A stretch of DNA of 64,000 nucleotides from Corynebacterium tuberculostearicum SK141 (lineage in GTDB: Bacteria > Actinomycetota > Actinomycetes > Mycobacteriales > Mycobacteriaceae), in contig NZ_ACVP01000003.1 of NCBI RefSeq assembly GCF_000175635.1, forward strand, positions 62,001 through 126,000, read 5' to 3'. The notes beneath the pieces were generated by a model, which was given only the letters and a program-made list of their open reading frames with translations, did not search any database and had not been told where the DNA came from. Below are positions 43,153 to 52,474 of this stretch, piece after piece. The first letter of the stretch is position 1. The number at the start of each line of letters is the position of its first letter. A program made the translations under genes and the position numbers.

Positions 43153-44094
43153 CTAGACGAGGTTCTTGAGGGCGTCGGTAACCAGCCGCCAGAAACCGGC
43201 GTGGTCGAGGGTGGTGGCGACTTGGGTGTGGCATGAGGCGTCGGCGGGCTCGCGTAGATCGGTGACGGTCATGCCGGTGGTAAGGGCGCCGGCGAGCTCG
43301 ACGTGGACGGGTGCCTTGCGGGTCTGGACGATGTCCGGATCGATGAGGTAGGCGATGGTGCACGGGTCGTGAACCGGTGGGTTATCGAAGCCCTGGTTGG
43401 CCTGGTAGGCCTTGCGGAAGAAACCGAAGAGGCCCACGACGAACTCCGAGACAGGAGTATTTAATGCCTGGATCTCGGCTTCGACCTCTGGGGTGGCAAG
43501 CGCCTGGTGAGTGAGATCGAGGCCCACCATGGTGACGGGCCAGGGCTCTTCGAAGACGATGTGGGCGGCCTCAGGATCGATCTTGATATTGAATTCGGCG
43601 ACTGGGGACCAATTGCCCTCGTGATAACCGCCGCCCATGAGGACGACTTCCTTGACGCGCTCGACGATGCGCGGCTCCTTGCGCGCGGCCATCGCGATAT
43701 TGGTAAGCGGGCCGGTGGGCACCAGGGTGATGGTGTCGGGCTCATGGGACATGACGGTGTCGATGATGAAGTCGATAGCGTGGGCGTCGGCAAGCGCCGT
43801 GCTTGGCTCCGGAAGTTGGACGCCCTCGACGTCCATGCCGGTGGAGCCGTGGATAGCCTCGGCAACCTCGACGGGGCGCACGAGCGGGCGATCGCAGCCG
43901 GCATAAACCGGAACCTCCGGGTGCCCGGCGATTTCCTTGACCACCAGGGCATTGTGGGAGACCTTATCCAAGGTCTGATTGCCGCCGACGGTGGTAATGC
44001 CCAGCAGGTCGATGGTGGGGTTGCCCATCGCTAGGAGCAGGGCCACTGCGTCATCGTGGCCGGGGTCGCAGTCCAGAATGATTTTTCGCGTCAT
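43153..44094 (-). CDS. Nucleoside hydrolase (IunH/RihC family)
   Basis: A 313-residue enzyme that hydrolyses the N-glycosidic bond of ribonucleosides. The calcium-binding N-terminal signature LDCDPGHDDAVALLLA is intact, followed by GITTVGGNQTLDK and the later TLVPTGPLTNIA and VVLMGGGY. It starts 9 nt after an MFS transporter gene on the same strand, so nucleoside uptake and cleavage are probably coupled. Substrate choice (purine or pyrimidine) cannot be told from these motifs. Confidence 0.9.
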   Translation of the reverse strand: MTRKIILDCDPGHDDAVALLLAMGNPTIDLLGITTVGGNQTLDKVSHNALVVKEIAGHPEVPVYAGCDRPLVRPVEVAEAIHGSTGMDVEGVQLPEPSTALADAHAIDFIIDTVMSHEPDTITLVPTGPLTNIAMAARKEPRIVERVKEVVLMGGGYHEGNWSPVAEFNIKIDPEAAHIVFEEPWPVTMVGLDLTHQALATPEVEAEIQALNTPVSEFVVGLFGFFRKAYQANQGFDNPPVHDPCTIAYLIDPDIVQTRKAPVHVELAGALTTGMTVTDLREPADASCHTQVATTLDHAGFWRLVTDALKNLV

Positions 44095-44103
44095 GCCACG
44101 AGC

Positions 44104-45528
44104 CTACTTTCGGGCGTTGACGGCCGCCACGGTGTCATCGATGGACTCTGGGCGAGGAATGAGGAAGGACAGGGCAAGAGCCGCAAGGAGAATAATGACG
44201 CCGGCGATCATGCCCGCGCGGTAGCCGTGCTCGAAGGAACCGGAAACCGCAAAGAGCACGGCGAAGGACAGGCCCGCGCCGAGGTTGAAGGCGCCGGCGT
44301 TCATGCCGGGAAGGTAGCCCTGGTTATCGGCCGGCGAGAGCACAATGCCCAGGCCGTTGAGCATGATGTTGGCAATGCCGGCGTAGGTTACGCCCAAGAA
44401 AATGGAGACGAAGAGCAGGGTCCATGCGTTCGGGGCGCCGACCACGAAGATGGAAATAATCAGGCCAACGACGGTGCCGATGAGGCCGGTCTGCAGGACG
44501 TACTTGTAGCCCAGCTTGGAGGCCATCCAACCGGCAATCGGGCCGAAGACCAGGCCGGCGAGGGCGTACGGGGTAAGGGTGACCCAGGAAATGGTGCTGG
44601 CGGAAATGCCGGCGCCGGCGTCCGTGTCCTGGCCGAGGTTCGGAATGAGGCCGTTCATTACGGCAAAGACGCCGGTCATGGTAAGCAGCGTGGTGGAAAG
44701 CAGTGCCCAGGTGCGGCGCTGCTTGAGGTAAGCCACCGGCACGAGCGGGTCGGCGACCTTCTTCTCCACGTTCCAGAAAGCCCAGAAGCCCGCGGCACCG
44801 ATGAGAAGAAGGATAATGACGAGGAACCAATTGGCCTCCGCAAGCTTGCCGGCCTCGTTAAATGCGGTGAGAACGCAACCCAGCGCCACGGCCAGGGGCA
44901 GCACACCCGACCAGTCCATGCGCGGGGTTTCGGTGGCCGTGGATTCCTTGGTAAATACCTGCACTGCTACTACCGCGATGGCACAGAGTACTGCCATGGT
45001 CCAAAAGACCGAGCGGTAGCCAAAGTTACCCGCCAGCCAGCCGCCGGCCAGGGCGTCCACGCCCGCAATACCACCATTTACCGAGGTCACAATGCCCAGC
45101 AGCAGTGCATATTGCTTCTCATTGAGCACCTGCTGGCGCAGCATGATGAGGCAGAGCGGGACGGTCGGCCCGGCCACGCCCTGGATGATGCGGCCGATGA
45201 GCAGCACGGCTACGTTGGGCGCGACGGCGGAAGCCACGCAGCCCAGCGCAGCAACCGCCATCATGCCGACGAGGACCTTCCTGCGCCCGATAAGGTCACC
45301 CCAGCGCGGTAGGAAGAGCGAGAACAATGCCGCGGCCGTAAAGAAGGCTGTCTGTGTTAGGCCAATCTGTGCGGTGGTGGCACTCAGCTCATCCTCCATC
45401 GTTGCCAAGGCAGGCGAGAGCATCGACGCATTGAGCTGGAAGGCAAACACTGCCGCAAGCAGTGCGAACATCAATGGAATATAGGAGCTGGGCTGGAGCT
45501 TTGGCGGCTCGGAGGTGGTGGAAGTCAT
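44104..45528 (-). CDS. MFS transporter, probable nucleoside-related
   Basis: A 474-residue, twelve-to-fourteen-segment transporter. DHA-type motifs are seen: LPRWGDLIGRRKVLVGM between segments 2 and 3, and GRIIQGVAGPTVPLCLIM in segment 4. The family includes many drug exporters, but the nucleoside hydrolase gene only 9 nt downstream suggests a nucleoside or base carrier. The ATG at 45528 has TACATT 7 nt upstream and no Shine-Dalgarno, so the message may be leaderless; the frame runs on to 45648. Confidence 0.82.
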   Translation of the reverse strand: MTSTTSEPPKLQPSSYIPLMFALLAAVFAFQLNASMLSPALATMEDELSATTAQIGLTQTAFFTAAALFSLFLPRWGDLIGRRKVLVGMMAVAALGCVASAVAPNVAVLLIGRIIQGVAGPTVPLCLIMLRQQVLNEKQYALLLGIVTSVNGGIAGVDALAGGWLAGNFGYRSVFWTMAVLCAIAVVAVQVFTKESTATETPRMDWSGVLPLAVALGCVLTAFNEAGKLAEANWFLVIILLLIGAAGFWAFWNVEKKVADPLVPVAYLKQRRTWALLSTTLLTMTGVFAVMNGLIPNLGQDTDAGAGISASTISWVTLTPYALAGLVFGPIAGWMASKLGYKYVLQTGLIGTVVGLIISIFVVGAPNAWTLLFVSIFLGVTYAGIANIMLNGLGIVLSPADNQGYLPGMNAGAFNLGAGLSFAVLFAVSGSFEHGYRAGMIAGVIILLAALALSFLIPRPESIDDTVAAVNARK

Positions 45529-45830
45529 GGCTTTAAATGTAGTTGATGAATCCTGCGCTCCATAGTGGGGAGCGTGGCTCAATTGCTTGGCGTTGCGCAG
45601 TGGTTTGAGTTGCAATCGATGGGAACCGCTGTGTTCGCCGGATGGCATGCGTCTAGCCCAACGTAAAGGGGATAAGGCCTCTGGTCACCGTTACCGTTTG
45701 GCACATAACCCACGCACTTCCAGACTTTGCTGCTAGAACGTTCCTCTGATGTACGGTAGTAACATCTGCGTTCTTCTAATACATCGTGAGCGTCCTAGGA
45801 CGCCGAGGTTGAAAGGACTTAGCTCCCGTT
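45529..45830. promoter_or_regulatory. Divergent promoter region of MFS and amidase genes
   Basis: About 300 bases without a gene. On the minus strand TACATT (45541-45536) lies 7 nt before the MFS ATG. The rest should carry the amidase promoter; no clear operator was found. Confidence 0.5.
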
Positions 45831-47024
45831 ATGTCTACTGTTTCTGATCGCCTGCACCACGCCCAGCAGGAATTTAACGCGGTGATTGCCGTCATCCCGT
45901 TTGATGAGCACGCGGTGGAGGAATCGCCCACGCTTAATGGACAGCCGGTGGCGTTCAAGGACATCGTGGATGTGGCGTTCGTGCCTACCACCTGCGGCAC
46001 CAATGTGGATGTGGGCCGCACCCCAATCGAGGATGCGCCGGTGGTGCAGCGCTTGACGGCGAAGGGTGCCCTGCCGGTGGCAAAGGCGAACCTGCAGGAG
46101 TTTTCCTATGGCATTTTGGGCGATGCCTCGGCTTATGGTCGCGTGATCAATCCGCGCGATCCGGAGGTGTGCGGCGGCGGATCGAGCTCCGGTTCGGCGG
46201 CGCTGGTAGCTTGCGGGGCGCTGCAGCTTACGGTGGGCTCCGATAGCGCCGGCTCGGTGCGCGTGCCGGCCGCATGCCAAGGCGTGCTGGGGTTCAAGCC
46301 CACCTTTGGGGTGATTCCGGTCGAAGGTGTCTTCCCCTTTGCCCCGAGCTTTGATTGCATTGGTTTCTTTGCCAGCTCGATTGACCTGATTGAGCAGGCT
46401 TTTATTGCCACTGCGGAGGAGGAACCGGCCGCAGCGCAGGACGTTTCTGCTGTTGATGTCACGGCGCTTAAGGCCAAGGGCGAGCGCTTCGCTAATCTGT
46501 TGGCGGCGCTGGAGCGATCGGACTTTGAGCTCACCGAAGGCGCGGACTTGGAAGAGACCATCGCCGCCACGGCCGAGCTCTACGAGCCGATGCGCTTGAA
46601 GGAGGTCTACGACGTCCACCGGCCGCTGCTGGACCAGCGCGATAAGTACCAGGACGTCATCCTGCAGCGCGTCCTGGGCGGGGAAAATATCAGCCAGGAA
46701 GATTACGACGCGGCCGCACGGGGCGTAGAGAAGCTGCGCGAAGACGCCCTTGCCCTGCTTGCCGACGCCCCCATTATCCTCACCCCTACCCTCGACTCCG
46801 GCCCCCTCAAGTGGTCCGATATCACCCCGGACAATACCGCGGAGTCGGCCGCGAGCCTGCGGCGGTGGACCGAGCCGTTCAATGTGCTCGGCTGGCCAGC
46901 CATTACGGTGCCGCTGCGCGGCGAAGAGGAAGAAGGCGTGGGTGATGCGGTGCAGGTCGTCGGCAAGCCGGGCGAGGACCTGACCGTCCTGCGCGTTGCC
47001 CGGGCCCTACGCGCTTTACTCTAA
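45831..47024 (+). CDS. Amidase signature family enzyme
   Basis: A 397-residue amidase with a complete Ser-cisSer-Lys triad: Lys in PVAFKDIVD near residue 43, GGGSSSGSAALVA near 120 and SDSAGSVRVPAAC near 143. Family members hydrolyse amides, allophanate or glutamine; the length is short for a stand-alone amidase and fits AtzF-like or small AS enzymes. No urea genes adjoin it. It is divergent from the MFS-nucleoside hydrolase pair and overlaps the convergent 2H phosphoesterase by 4 nt. Confidence 0.85.
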   Translation: MSTVSDRLHHAQQEFNAVIAVIPFDEHAVEESPTLNGQPVAFKDIVDVAFVPTTCGTNVDVGRTPIEDAPVVQRLTAKGALPVAKANLQEFSYGILGDASAYGRVINPRDPEVCGGGSSSGSAALVACGALQLTVGSDSAGSVRVPAACQGVLGFKPTFGVIPVEGVFPFAPSFDCIGFFASSIDLIEQAFIATAEEEPAAAQDVSAVDVTALKAKGERFANLLAALERSDFELTEGADLEETIAATAELYEPMRLKEVYDVHRPLLDQRDKYQDVILQRVLGGENISQEDYDAAARGVEKLREDALALLADAPIILTPTLDSGPLKWSDITPDNTAESAASLRRWTEPFNVLGWPAITVPLRGEEEEGVGDAVQVVGKPGEDLTVLRVARALRALL

Positions 47025-47530
47025 GCCCCTGCTAGAAGGGTCTTTTCCTGCGTGCGCGGCCGCCAATAGGCGGCCTCGACGGCGGTAAGTTCCTTGAAGT
47101 GCGCTGAGGTGAGCTCGTCCATCGCTTGGATATAGCCGGGAACCTCTTCGCGCGGCAGGCGCAACCCCATGGTCAGGTGCGGAGTCCAGCGCGGCCCGCG
47201 CCCGTCCGGGTTTGCGGCGCTGATTTTGCGCGCGGCGATTTCTAACTCGTCGGTAGTTTCCAGCAGCCAGGCCACCGTCTGTTTACGCTTGGTGCCAAAA
47301 ATAACGTTTCCTACCCGCCGGAAATCCGCGGGGATAACGGCCGGCAGCAGCTGGGCCGCCAAGTCCACCACTTCCGGCTGCATGTGCGGCGAAAAGGTGA
47401 CCGTAATGTGCGGGCGTTGCTGCTGGACGGGAAAGCCGCGCTCAGCAAGGCCGGCAAAGATGTCACGCACCTGATCTTCCTGCTTTTGCGGCAGGTAGAG
47501 CAAGATATTATCCGGCGATGCTTTACTCAC
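47021..47530 (-). CDS. 2H phosphoesterase (2'-5' RNA ligase family)
   Basis: A 169-residue protein with the two HxTx motifs that define the fold, RPHITVTF near residue 40 and TPHLTMGL near 118. Relatives open cyclic phosphates or join 2'-5' RNA ends; the cellular substrate in Actinobacteria is unknown. The start has a usable GGGGAA before the ATG at 47530. It is a single gene facing the amidase. Confidence 0.85.
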   Translation of the reverse strand: MSKASPDNILLYLPQKQEDQVRDIFAGLAERGFPVQQQRPHITVTFSPHMQPEVVDLAAQLLPAVIPADFRRVGNVIFGTKRKQTVAWLLETTDELEIAARKISAANPDGRGPRWTPHLTMGLRLPREEVPGYIQAMDELTSAHFKELTAVEAAYWRPRTQEKTLLAGA

Positions 47531-47619
47531 GAGCGAGCGTTCCCCTTTCTATTGCGGAGTGCCTCCAGCGTACCGTTCATCACAATGAGCGAGAAGCCCC
47601 TTCCCCCTCATTAAAAAAT

Positions 47620-47657
47620 CATTGCCACTTTGCAATGAGGGTTTTATAATGACGCCA
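47620..47657 (+). promoter_or_regulatory. Consensus promoter overlapped by a palindromic operator
   Basis: TTGCCA (47622-47627), 17 nt, TATAAT (47645-47650), 6 nt, then the ATG at 47657: a near-perfect sigma-A promoter giving a leaderless mRNA. The -35 lies inside CATTGC-N6-GCAATG (47620-47637), and an outer CCTCATT/AATGAGG pair extends the symmetry. A repressor bound here would block RNA polymerase; autoregulation by the downstream gene is likely. Confidence 0.7.
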
Positions 47658-49186
47658 TGGGTTGGGATGCAATTAGCCTCCGTGAGGCACTTGAGCAGCT
47701 GCGGCTTTTTGGCGATGACCGCACGATGCTGGAATGTAAGCGCTCCTTCCTTCGCGCACCGCATGATTTGGCTCGCACCATATGTGCTTTTGCAAACATG
47801 CCAATGGGCGGTGACATCCTTTTGGGTGTCGATCAGAGCCTCAACTTTGCCGCCACCGGCGTCGCACACCCTGCACAGGTAGAAAAGGCTGTGGCGGACC
47901 AAGCAAGAACGCTAATAGAACCTGCGCCCCAGCTCTCTTTTACCCACATCAGCATCGATGAAGCGGTAGTAATCGCAGTGACGGTAGCGCCCCTTTCACC
48001 CATGCTTAAACCAGCCCGCATCAAAGGAGAGGCCTACCTACGGCAAGCGGATGACAATTATGTGATGGGTCCTAACGATTTGCGCATCCTCGAGGTAGCG
48101 GCACTCCACGCATCTGAGCAAGAATTTTATGACCAGCAGCCAGTGCCTGGCAGCGGCCTGCGGGACATGGATGAAAGCATTACGGCAGAGACGCTACGCG
48201 CAGCCCGCTCACGCAGTAGGCGCCTATCCACCATCGCGGAGGACAAGCGCCTCCTCGAGGTACTTGGCGCAACCGTAAACGGGCAACTGACCGTAGCCGG
48301 AAATTATGCTCTCGGCTTCTTGCCACAGGGAAAAATACCTGCCCTCGGGGTAACCGCGGCGGTGCAGCTTCCGCGGGAGCACGCCGCGCGCACGCGGAAT
48401 CTCACCCATTTCGACGGCCCTCTACCCGCTCTCCTCGATGATGTGGTGGATTGGCTACGTGCCAATCTGCAGGCCGACCTGCGCTATGCGGAAAGCGGTC
48501 ATATGGAAGAGATCCCGGAAATTCCGCCGGCCGCCCTTCGGGAGGCTGTAGCCAACGCGTTAGTGCACCGCGATTTAGGACCACACACGCGAGGCGTGGG
48601 AAAAAGAATTGAGGTTCGCATCACCCGGCAGGCAGTGATCATTACTAGCCCTGGTGGGCTGCGAGGGGTCTCGGTCTCCCAATTGACCAGCACCACCCTA
48701 TCCAAAGCTGCAGTAAATCAGCGCCTTTATGAGCTTGCCAAACTAGTTCGCACCAGCGAAGGACACCCGGTCATTGAAGGCGAAGGCGGAGGCATCCGAG
48801 AGATGATTCGTGCCTGTTTAGATGCAGGCCTAGCTGCGCCGCGCCTTATAGATACTGGCACCGAGTTTCGTGTCATCTTCCCCCGCACCAGGCCTGATAG
48901 CCCGCATCGAGTTTCTGCCCGTCCCACGGTTAGAGCAGTGGAAGCCAACGTAGAGGACGAGCTTCGCCAGCTGGGCAAAAACGTTCCGCAAGTTTTTCAC
49001 AGTATGCAGCTAGGCGCAGAGGCGGACTATGCTCCCGCCTTAAGCCTTCACGAGATCGCGGAACGCACCCAACTCAGTACCGGGCAAGCGCGCTACGCAC
49101 TCAAGGCCTTGGAGAGGAAGGGCTGGATTGTCATGCGGGGCCAGCGTGGCTCGCAACGCACGACTTACCAGATCCGCAGAGAATAG
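47657..49186 (+). CDS. AlbA_2 (Schlafen-like)/HATPase putative regulator
   Basis: A 509-residue protein of the widespread 'ATP-binding/transcriptional regulator' type. The N-terminal AlbA_2 domain (LECKRSFLRAPHDLARTICAFAN) is seen at residues 20-130. An HATPase_c-like domain with EAVANALVHRDLG and EGEGGGIREM follows near 300-390. A C-terminal winged helix (LSLHEIAERTQLSTGQARYALKA) ends the protein. Partners or target genes are unknown; similar genes often sit near defence or mobile regions. The start is fixed by the leaderless promoter. It is slightly AT-richer than its neighbours. Confidence 0.8.
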   Translation: MGWDAISLREALEQLRLFGDDRTMLECKRSFLRAPHDLARTICAFANMPMGGDILLGVDQSLNFAATGVAHPAQVEKAVADQARTLIEPAPQLSFTHISIDEAVVIAVTVAPLSPMLKPARIKGEAYLRQADDNYVMGPNDLRILEVAALHASEQEFYDQQPVPGSGLRDMDESITAETLRAARSRSRRLSTIAEDKRLLEVLGATVNGQLTVAGNYALGFLPQGKIPALGVTAAVQLPREHAARTRNLTHFDGPLPALLDDVVDWLRANLQADLRYAESGHMEEIPEIPPAALREAVANALVHRDLGPHTRGVGKRIEVRITRQAVIITSPGGLRGVSVSQLTSTTLSKAAVNQRLYELAKLVRTSEGHPVIEGEGGGIREMIRACLDAGLAAPRLIDTGTEFRVIFPRTRPDSPHRVSARPTVRAVEANVEDELRQLGKNVPQVFHSMQLGAEADYAPALSLHEIAERTQLSTGQARYALKALERKGWIVMRGQRGSQRTTYQIRRE

Positions 49187-49198
49187 ACGCACCGGCTC

Positions 49199-49228
49199 TT
49201 GTGCCAACGCAAACGATTGCCGTTTAAT
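49199..49228 (+). promoter_or_regulatory. ptsF promoter with internal operator-like site
   Basis: TTGTGC (49199-49204), 18 nt and TTTAAT (49223-49228) lie 7 nt before the ATG at 49236. Between the boxes is GCAAACGATTGC (49209-49220), a GCAA-N4-TTGC symmetric site placed where a sugar-responsive repressor would act. Confidence 0.55.
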
Positions 49229-49235
49229 GAGAACC

Positions 49236-51134
49236 ATGAGCACTACAGAGTCATCGCCCCTCATCCTCGCCATCACGGCGTGTCCGACGGGCATCGCGCA
49301 TACCTATATGGCGGCCGAGAACCTCGAGGCCGCAGCCCAAGAACTGGGCTACCGCATCAAGATTGAAACTCATGGTTCCATCGGCGTCGAGGGAGCCTTT
49401 AGCAAGCAAGACATCGAGGAAGCCGACGCCATTGTCATTGGTGCCGATACGGTCATTTCCAAGGACCGCTTCCATGGCAAGCGCCTCGAGGCCACCGGTG
49501 TGGACGAGGCCATCAAACACCCGAAGGAACTGCTCAGCAGGTCCTTGAGCGCCTCGCGCTGGGAGGGCTCTTCCGAGAAGACGGAGGAAGAGACGCCTCG
49601 CAAGAATAGCGTGGGTCAAACCTTGTACAAAGCACTGATGAACGGCGTCTCGCACATGATCCCGTTCGTGGTGACCGGTGGTCTGCTCATTGCGGTCGCC
49701 CTCTCCATCGGCGGCACGCCCACGCCTGAGGGCATGGCGATTCCGGAAGATAGCTTCTGGAACACGGTCAATGAGCTGGGCGCCCTGGCGTTCTCACTGA
49801 TGGTCCCAGTCCTCTCCGGCTACATTGCGGTGGGCATCGCGGATCGCCCGGGCCTTGCCCCTGGCCTTATCACCGGCCTCATTGCCACCACCGGCTCGCT
49901 TTACGGTTCTGAGGCGGGCGCCGGATTCTTGGGCGGCATTGTCACCGGTATTTTGTCCGGCTATGTGGCTCTTGCTATTAAGAAGATTCCGGTGCACAAG
50001 TTCATCGCACCGATTTGGCCCATCATCGTCATCCCGATTTTCACCACGCTCATCGTGGGCCTCATCTTCATTTTGCTCATTGGCGCGCCGGTCTCGGCCG
50101 CGTTCGAGGCAATGACCGACTATCTCGCTGGAATGCAGGGCTCCTCCGTCATCGTGCTGGGCCTTATCCTGGGCGCCATGATCGCTTTCGATATGGGTGG
50201 TCCTTTCAATAAAACGGCCTTCCTCTTCGGCGGCGGCATGATCGCGGCCGGCAATGCGGCGCCGATGGGCATGGCGGCATGTGCGATTGCCGTACCTCCC
50301 CTCGCCGTGGGCGTAGCGACGCTCCTGCGCCGCCGCTGGTTTACCAAGGCCGAAAATGATGCGGGCATCGCCGCATTGTTCATGGGATTCTTCGGCATTA
50401 CCGAGGGCGCCATTCCGCTCGCGGCTGCACGCCCGCTACAGGTCATCCCCGCCAATGTTGCCGGTGGTGCCGTAGCCGGTGCGCTCGCCGGTCTTTTCGG
50501 TGCACAAGACCACGTCATGCACGGCGGCCCGATCGTCGCGGTGCTCGGCGCGGTAGATAACGTCGTTGGCTTCTTTATCGCCATGCTTGCCGGCATCGTT
50601 GTTTGCGCTGGACTTATTCTCCTGCTGGTGGGATTGACGCAGCGCAAGGATAAGCCACTTGTTGCAGTCGATACGATTAGCCTCGATAAAGATTTGGGTT
50701 CTTCTAGCGAAGAGGTCATTCGCTCCATGGTGAAGCTCACCTCCGCGCGCATGTCTGATGCCGAGGCGGTCGCTAGCGCCGCATTGAAGCGCGAATCTAC
50801 CCGTTCCACTGGTGTGGGTCACGGCGTGGCCATTCCGCACGCTCGGTCTGCCGGAGTGAAGGTACCAACGCTCGCCTTCGCCCGCCTGCCGCACGGCGTC
50901 ACGTGGGCAGAGGGTGAGGACCCGACCACCTTGGCCTTCCTTATTGCTGTTCCGGATAACGCTGGAAAGCAGCACCTCAAGCTGCTGTCCAAGCTGGCGC
51001 GCAACATCATGAAGGAGGACTTCCGCGCTCAGCTCCACGGTGCGAAGACGCGCAAGGAAGCCGCAGACATCATTTCAAAGGTGCTCTCCCCTGCACCATC
51101 CACTGACAAGGCGGCCTCAACCACCCCGGCCTAA
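49236..51134 (+). CDS. ptsF: Fructose-type PTS enzyme II (B-C-A fusion)
   Basis: A 632-residue phosphotransferase permease that imports and phosphorylates fructose to fructose 1-phosphate. The order is IIB (residues 1-100, phospho-Cys near 16 in ITACPTGIAHT) and IIC (about 125-460, with FFGITEGAIPLA). IIA follows (about 490-620, His in GHGVAIPHARS). No IIA or HPr-like gene and no fruK or fruR lies next to it here. C. glutamicum has the same single-chain type but with the order IIABC in its PtsF, so the domain order deserves a check. The ATG at 49236 suits a leaderless message. Confidence 0.87.
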   Translation: MSTTESSPLILAITACPTGIAHTYMAAENLEAAAQELGYRIKIETHGSIGVEGAFSKQDIEEADAIVIGADTVISKDRFHGKRLEATGVDEAIKHPKELLSRSLSASRWEGSSEKTEEETPRKNSVGQTLYKALMNGVSHMIPFVVTGGLLIAVALSIGGTPTPEGMAIPEDSFWNTVNELGALAFSLMVPVLSGYIAVGIADRPGLAPGLITGLIATTGSLYGSEAGAGFLGGIVTGILSGYVALAIKKIPVHKFIAPIWPIIVIPIFTTLIVGLIFILLIGAPVSAAFEAMTDYLAGMQGSSVIVLGLILGAMIAFDMGGPFNKTAFLFGGGMIAAGNAAPMGMAACAIAVPPLAVGVATLLRRRWFTKAENDAGIAALFMGFFGITEGAIPLAAARPLQVIPANVAGGAVAGALAGLFGAQDHVMHGGPIVAVLGAVDNVVGFFIAMLAGIVVCAGLILLLVGLTQRKDKPLVAVDTISLDKDLGSSSEEVIRSMVKLTSARMSDAEAVASAALKRESTRSTGVGHGVAIPHARSAGVKVPTLAFARLPHGVTWAEGEDPTTLAFLIAVPDNAGKQHLKLLSKLARNIMKEDFRAQLHGAKTRKEAADIISKVLSPAPSTDKAASTTPA

Positions 51135-51152
51135 ATTGTCTTGTAGCTACTA

Positions 51153-51184
51153 GCGCTCAGCGGTTATCCCCGCTGGGCGCTTTT
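51153..51184 (+). terminator. Terminator after ptsF
   Basis: Arms GCGCTCAGCGG (51153-51163) and CCGCTGGGCGC (51170-51180) with one wobble, followed by TTTTCTTTT. Confidence 0.85.
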
Positions 51185-51189
51185 CTTTT

Positions 51190-51698
51190 GCCAACACCGC
51201 GCAGGAATGGGGCGGATCGGGCGGTGTCGCGGGAGGGGCAGCGGTAGCGCGGCAGGTTCAAGCGAGACCCGGCATCACCTTGATGCTCTCTTACGATCCT
51301 TAGACAGCCAGAAATACACAAGGTTTCTCATAGGCTCTATCAAGAAAATGGCTAGCTTTGCCAGCAACGAACTTAAAACAAGGGCCGTATACCTTAAAAC
51401 AATCTCATTTCTCTGGGAACCTGAGATATTGGTTGAAATCTACCCCCGTGGGGGCGGGGGGCTGAGCGCCATCACTAAGGGAATTTAGGGGTTTCCTAAC
51501 TCAAATCGAGAAATAACTAAGAGGCAATTAGTTTTGCGCGAAATCAACTTCATGAATCCTAATATTTGCTGGTCAACTGGCTTTTTCCCGGGTGGAATTG
51601 ATTAACTTTTAAGTGAAGGGGAACGGAAGTTAGCCGTTAACACTCCAAGATCCCCGCCCTATAGATTCCCGCTAGGTCCCAGTAGAAAGGTACCGTTC
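51190..51698. other. Non-coding region before the CAP-domain gene
   Basis: About 500 bases. The first 90 are GC-rich; from about 51340 the sequence becomes AT-rich and looks like a promoter and long 5' region. A 93-codon open frame at 51207-51488 has no coding bias and no recognisable features. AGAAAGG lies before the ATG at 51699. I see nothing else. Confidence 0.5.
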
Positions 51699-52262
51699 AT
51701 GTTTACCCCCAAAGTTCACTTCTCCGCCAAGAAGTTCGTCGCTCCTGCACTCGCAGCAGCCGTCGCACTCGGTGTTGGCGTAGCCCCTGCAGAGGCATCG
51801 AGCTCTTTGAGCAGCTTCGGTCGCGTGAACCTTCCGGTACCCTCCGTCAACCTGCCTGCCGCTCCGGCTGCCGCTGCAAAGCCAGTTGCTCCGGCCTCCA
51901 ACCGCGTACAGAGCATCATCAATCACACCAACGCTTACCGCCGGGCACACGGCCTGCGCCCGGTTCGCGCCAACGCCGCACTCAATGGACTGGCTCAGGA
52001 TTGGGCCAACCAGCTGGTTCGCGCCAATAAGCTCAGCCACCGCCCACAGCACTGGAACTACTACCCTTCCAATATCCCGGCCGGCGGCGAGAACGTACTG
52101 CAGGCATGGAGCGACTACTCCGATGCACAGCTGGTTAAGCTCTGGTACGAATCCCCGGGCCACCGCAAGATCATGCTCGACCCGCGTGCCAAGACCATCG
52201 GCGTTGGTGTTGCCGTCAACTCTGAGGGCAAGCTCTACGCTGTCCAGAACTACGGCCGCTAA
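51699..52262 (+). CDS. Secreted CAP (SCP/PR1)-domain protein
   Basis: A 187-residue exported protein. The Sec signal (residues 1-33, ending AEA) is followed by a Pro/Ala linker and a CAP domain: IINHTNAYRRAHGLRPV, LNGLAQDWANQLV, KLSHRPQHW, the central GGENVLQAW and WYESPGHRKIML. The His and Glu of the CAP cavity are present. Function of bacterial CAP proteins is mostly unknown; this one is probably abundant judging by codon choice. It stands alone with a UUCG-loop hairpin and a second terminator behind it. Confidence 0.88.
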   Translation: MFTPKVHFSAKKFVAPALAAAVALGVGVAPAEASSSLSSFGRVNLPVPSVNLPAAPAAAAKPVAPASNRVQSIINHTNAYRRAHGLRPVRANAALNGLAQDWANQLVRANKLSHRPQHWNYYPSNIPAGGENVLQAWSDYSDAQLVKLWYESPGHRKIMLDPRAKTIGVGVAVNSEGKLYAVQNYGR

Positions 52263-52277
52263 AGATTTCACAAGCTA

Positions 52278-52353
52278 GGGCCTTCGGGCCCTTGGGCTCT
52301 AGCGGGCCACGCCGCCTCCTCCCGGACCTCTTACCCGGGGCGGGGCGGTTTTC
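52278..52353 (+). terminator. Tandem hairpins after the CAP-domain gene
   Basis: The first is AGGGCC-TTCG-GGCCCT (52278-52293), a short stem with a UUCG tetraloop. The second pairs CCGCCTCC with GCGGGGCGG (52313-52349) and is followed by TTTT. Confidence 0.7.
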
Positions 52354-52401
52354 TCGTACCTAGGTGGGGGTGCGCACGCGGGTAAATGAAACGTAACCGC
52401 C

Positions 52402-52457
52402 TTCACAAATGGCAGTGGCGAGGGTTACACTTAATGACATTCGAATTGTTCAACAAT
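52402..52457 (+). promoter_or_regulatory. Promoter and palindrome before pxpA
   Basis: TTCACA (52402-52407), 18 nt and TACACT (52426-52431) form a plausible promoter. The perfect palindrome ATTGTTCAACAAT (52445-52457) lies just downstream of the expected start point and before the AAGGA of pxpA; it is a candidate site for the GntR regulator of the cluster. Confidence 0.5.
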
Positions 52458-52474
52458 CTTAAGGACGGTGTTGA

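Noticed and set aside
44056..45312. 418-codon plus-strand frame across the MFS gene
   Set aside because: It reads as Gly/His/Glu-rich shadow of a membrane protein; the minus frame shows MFS motifs.
51207..51488. 93-codon open frame after ptsF
   Set aside because: No Shine-Dalgarno, low-complexity start and no coding bias; it spans the GC-rich to AT-rich transition of an intergenic region.
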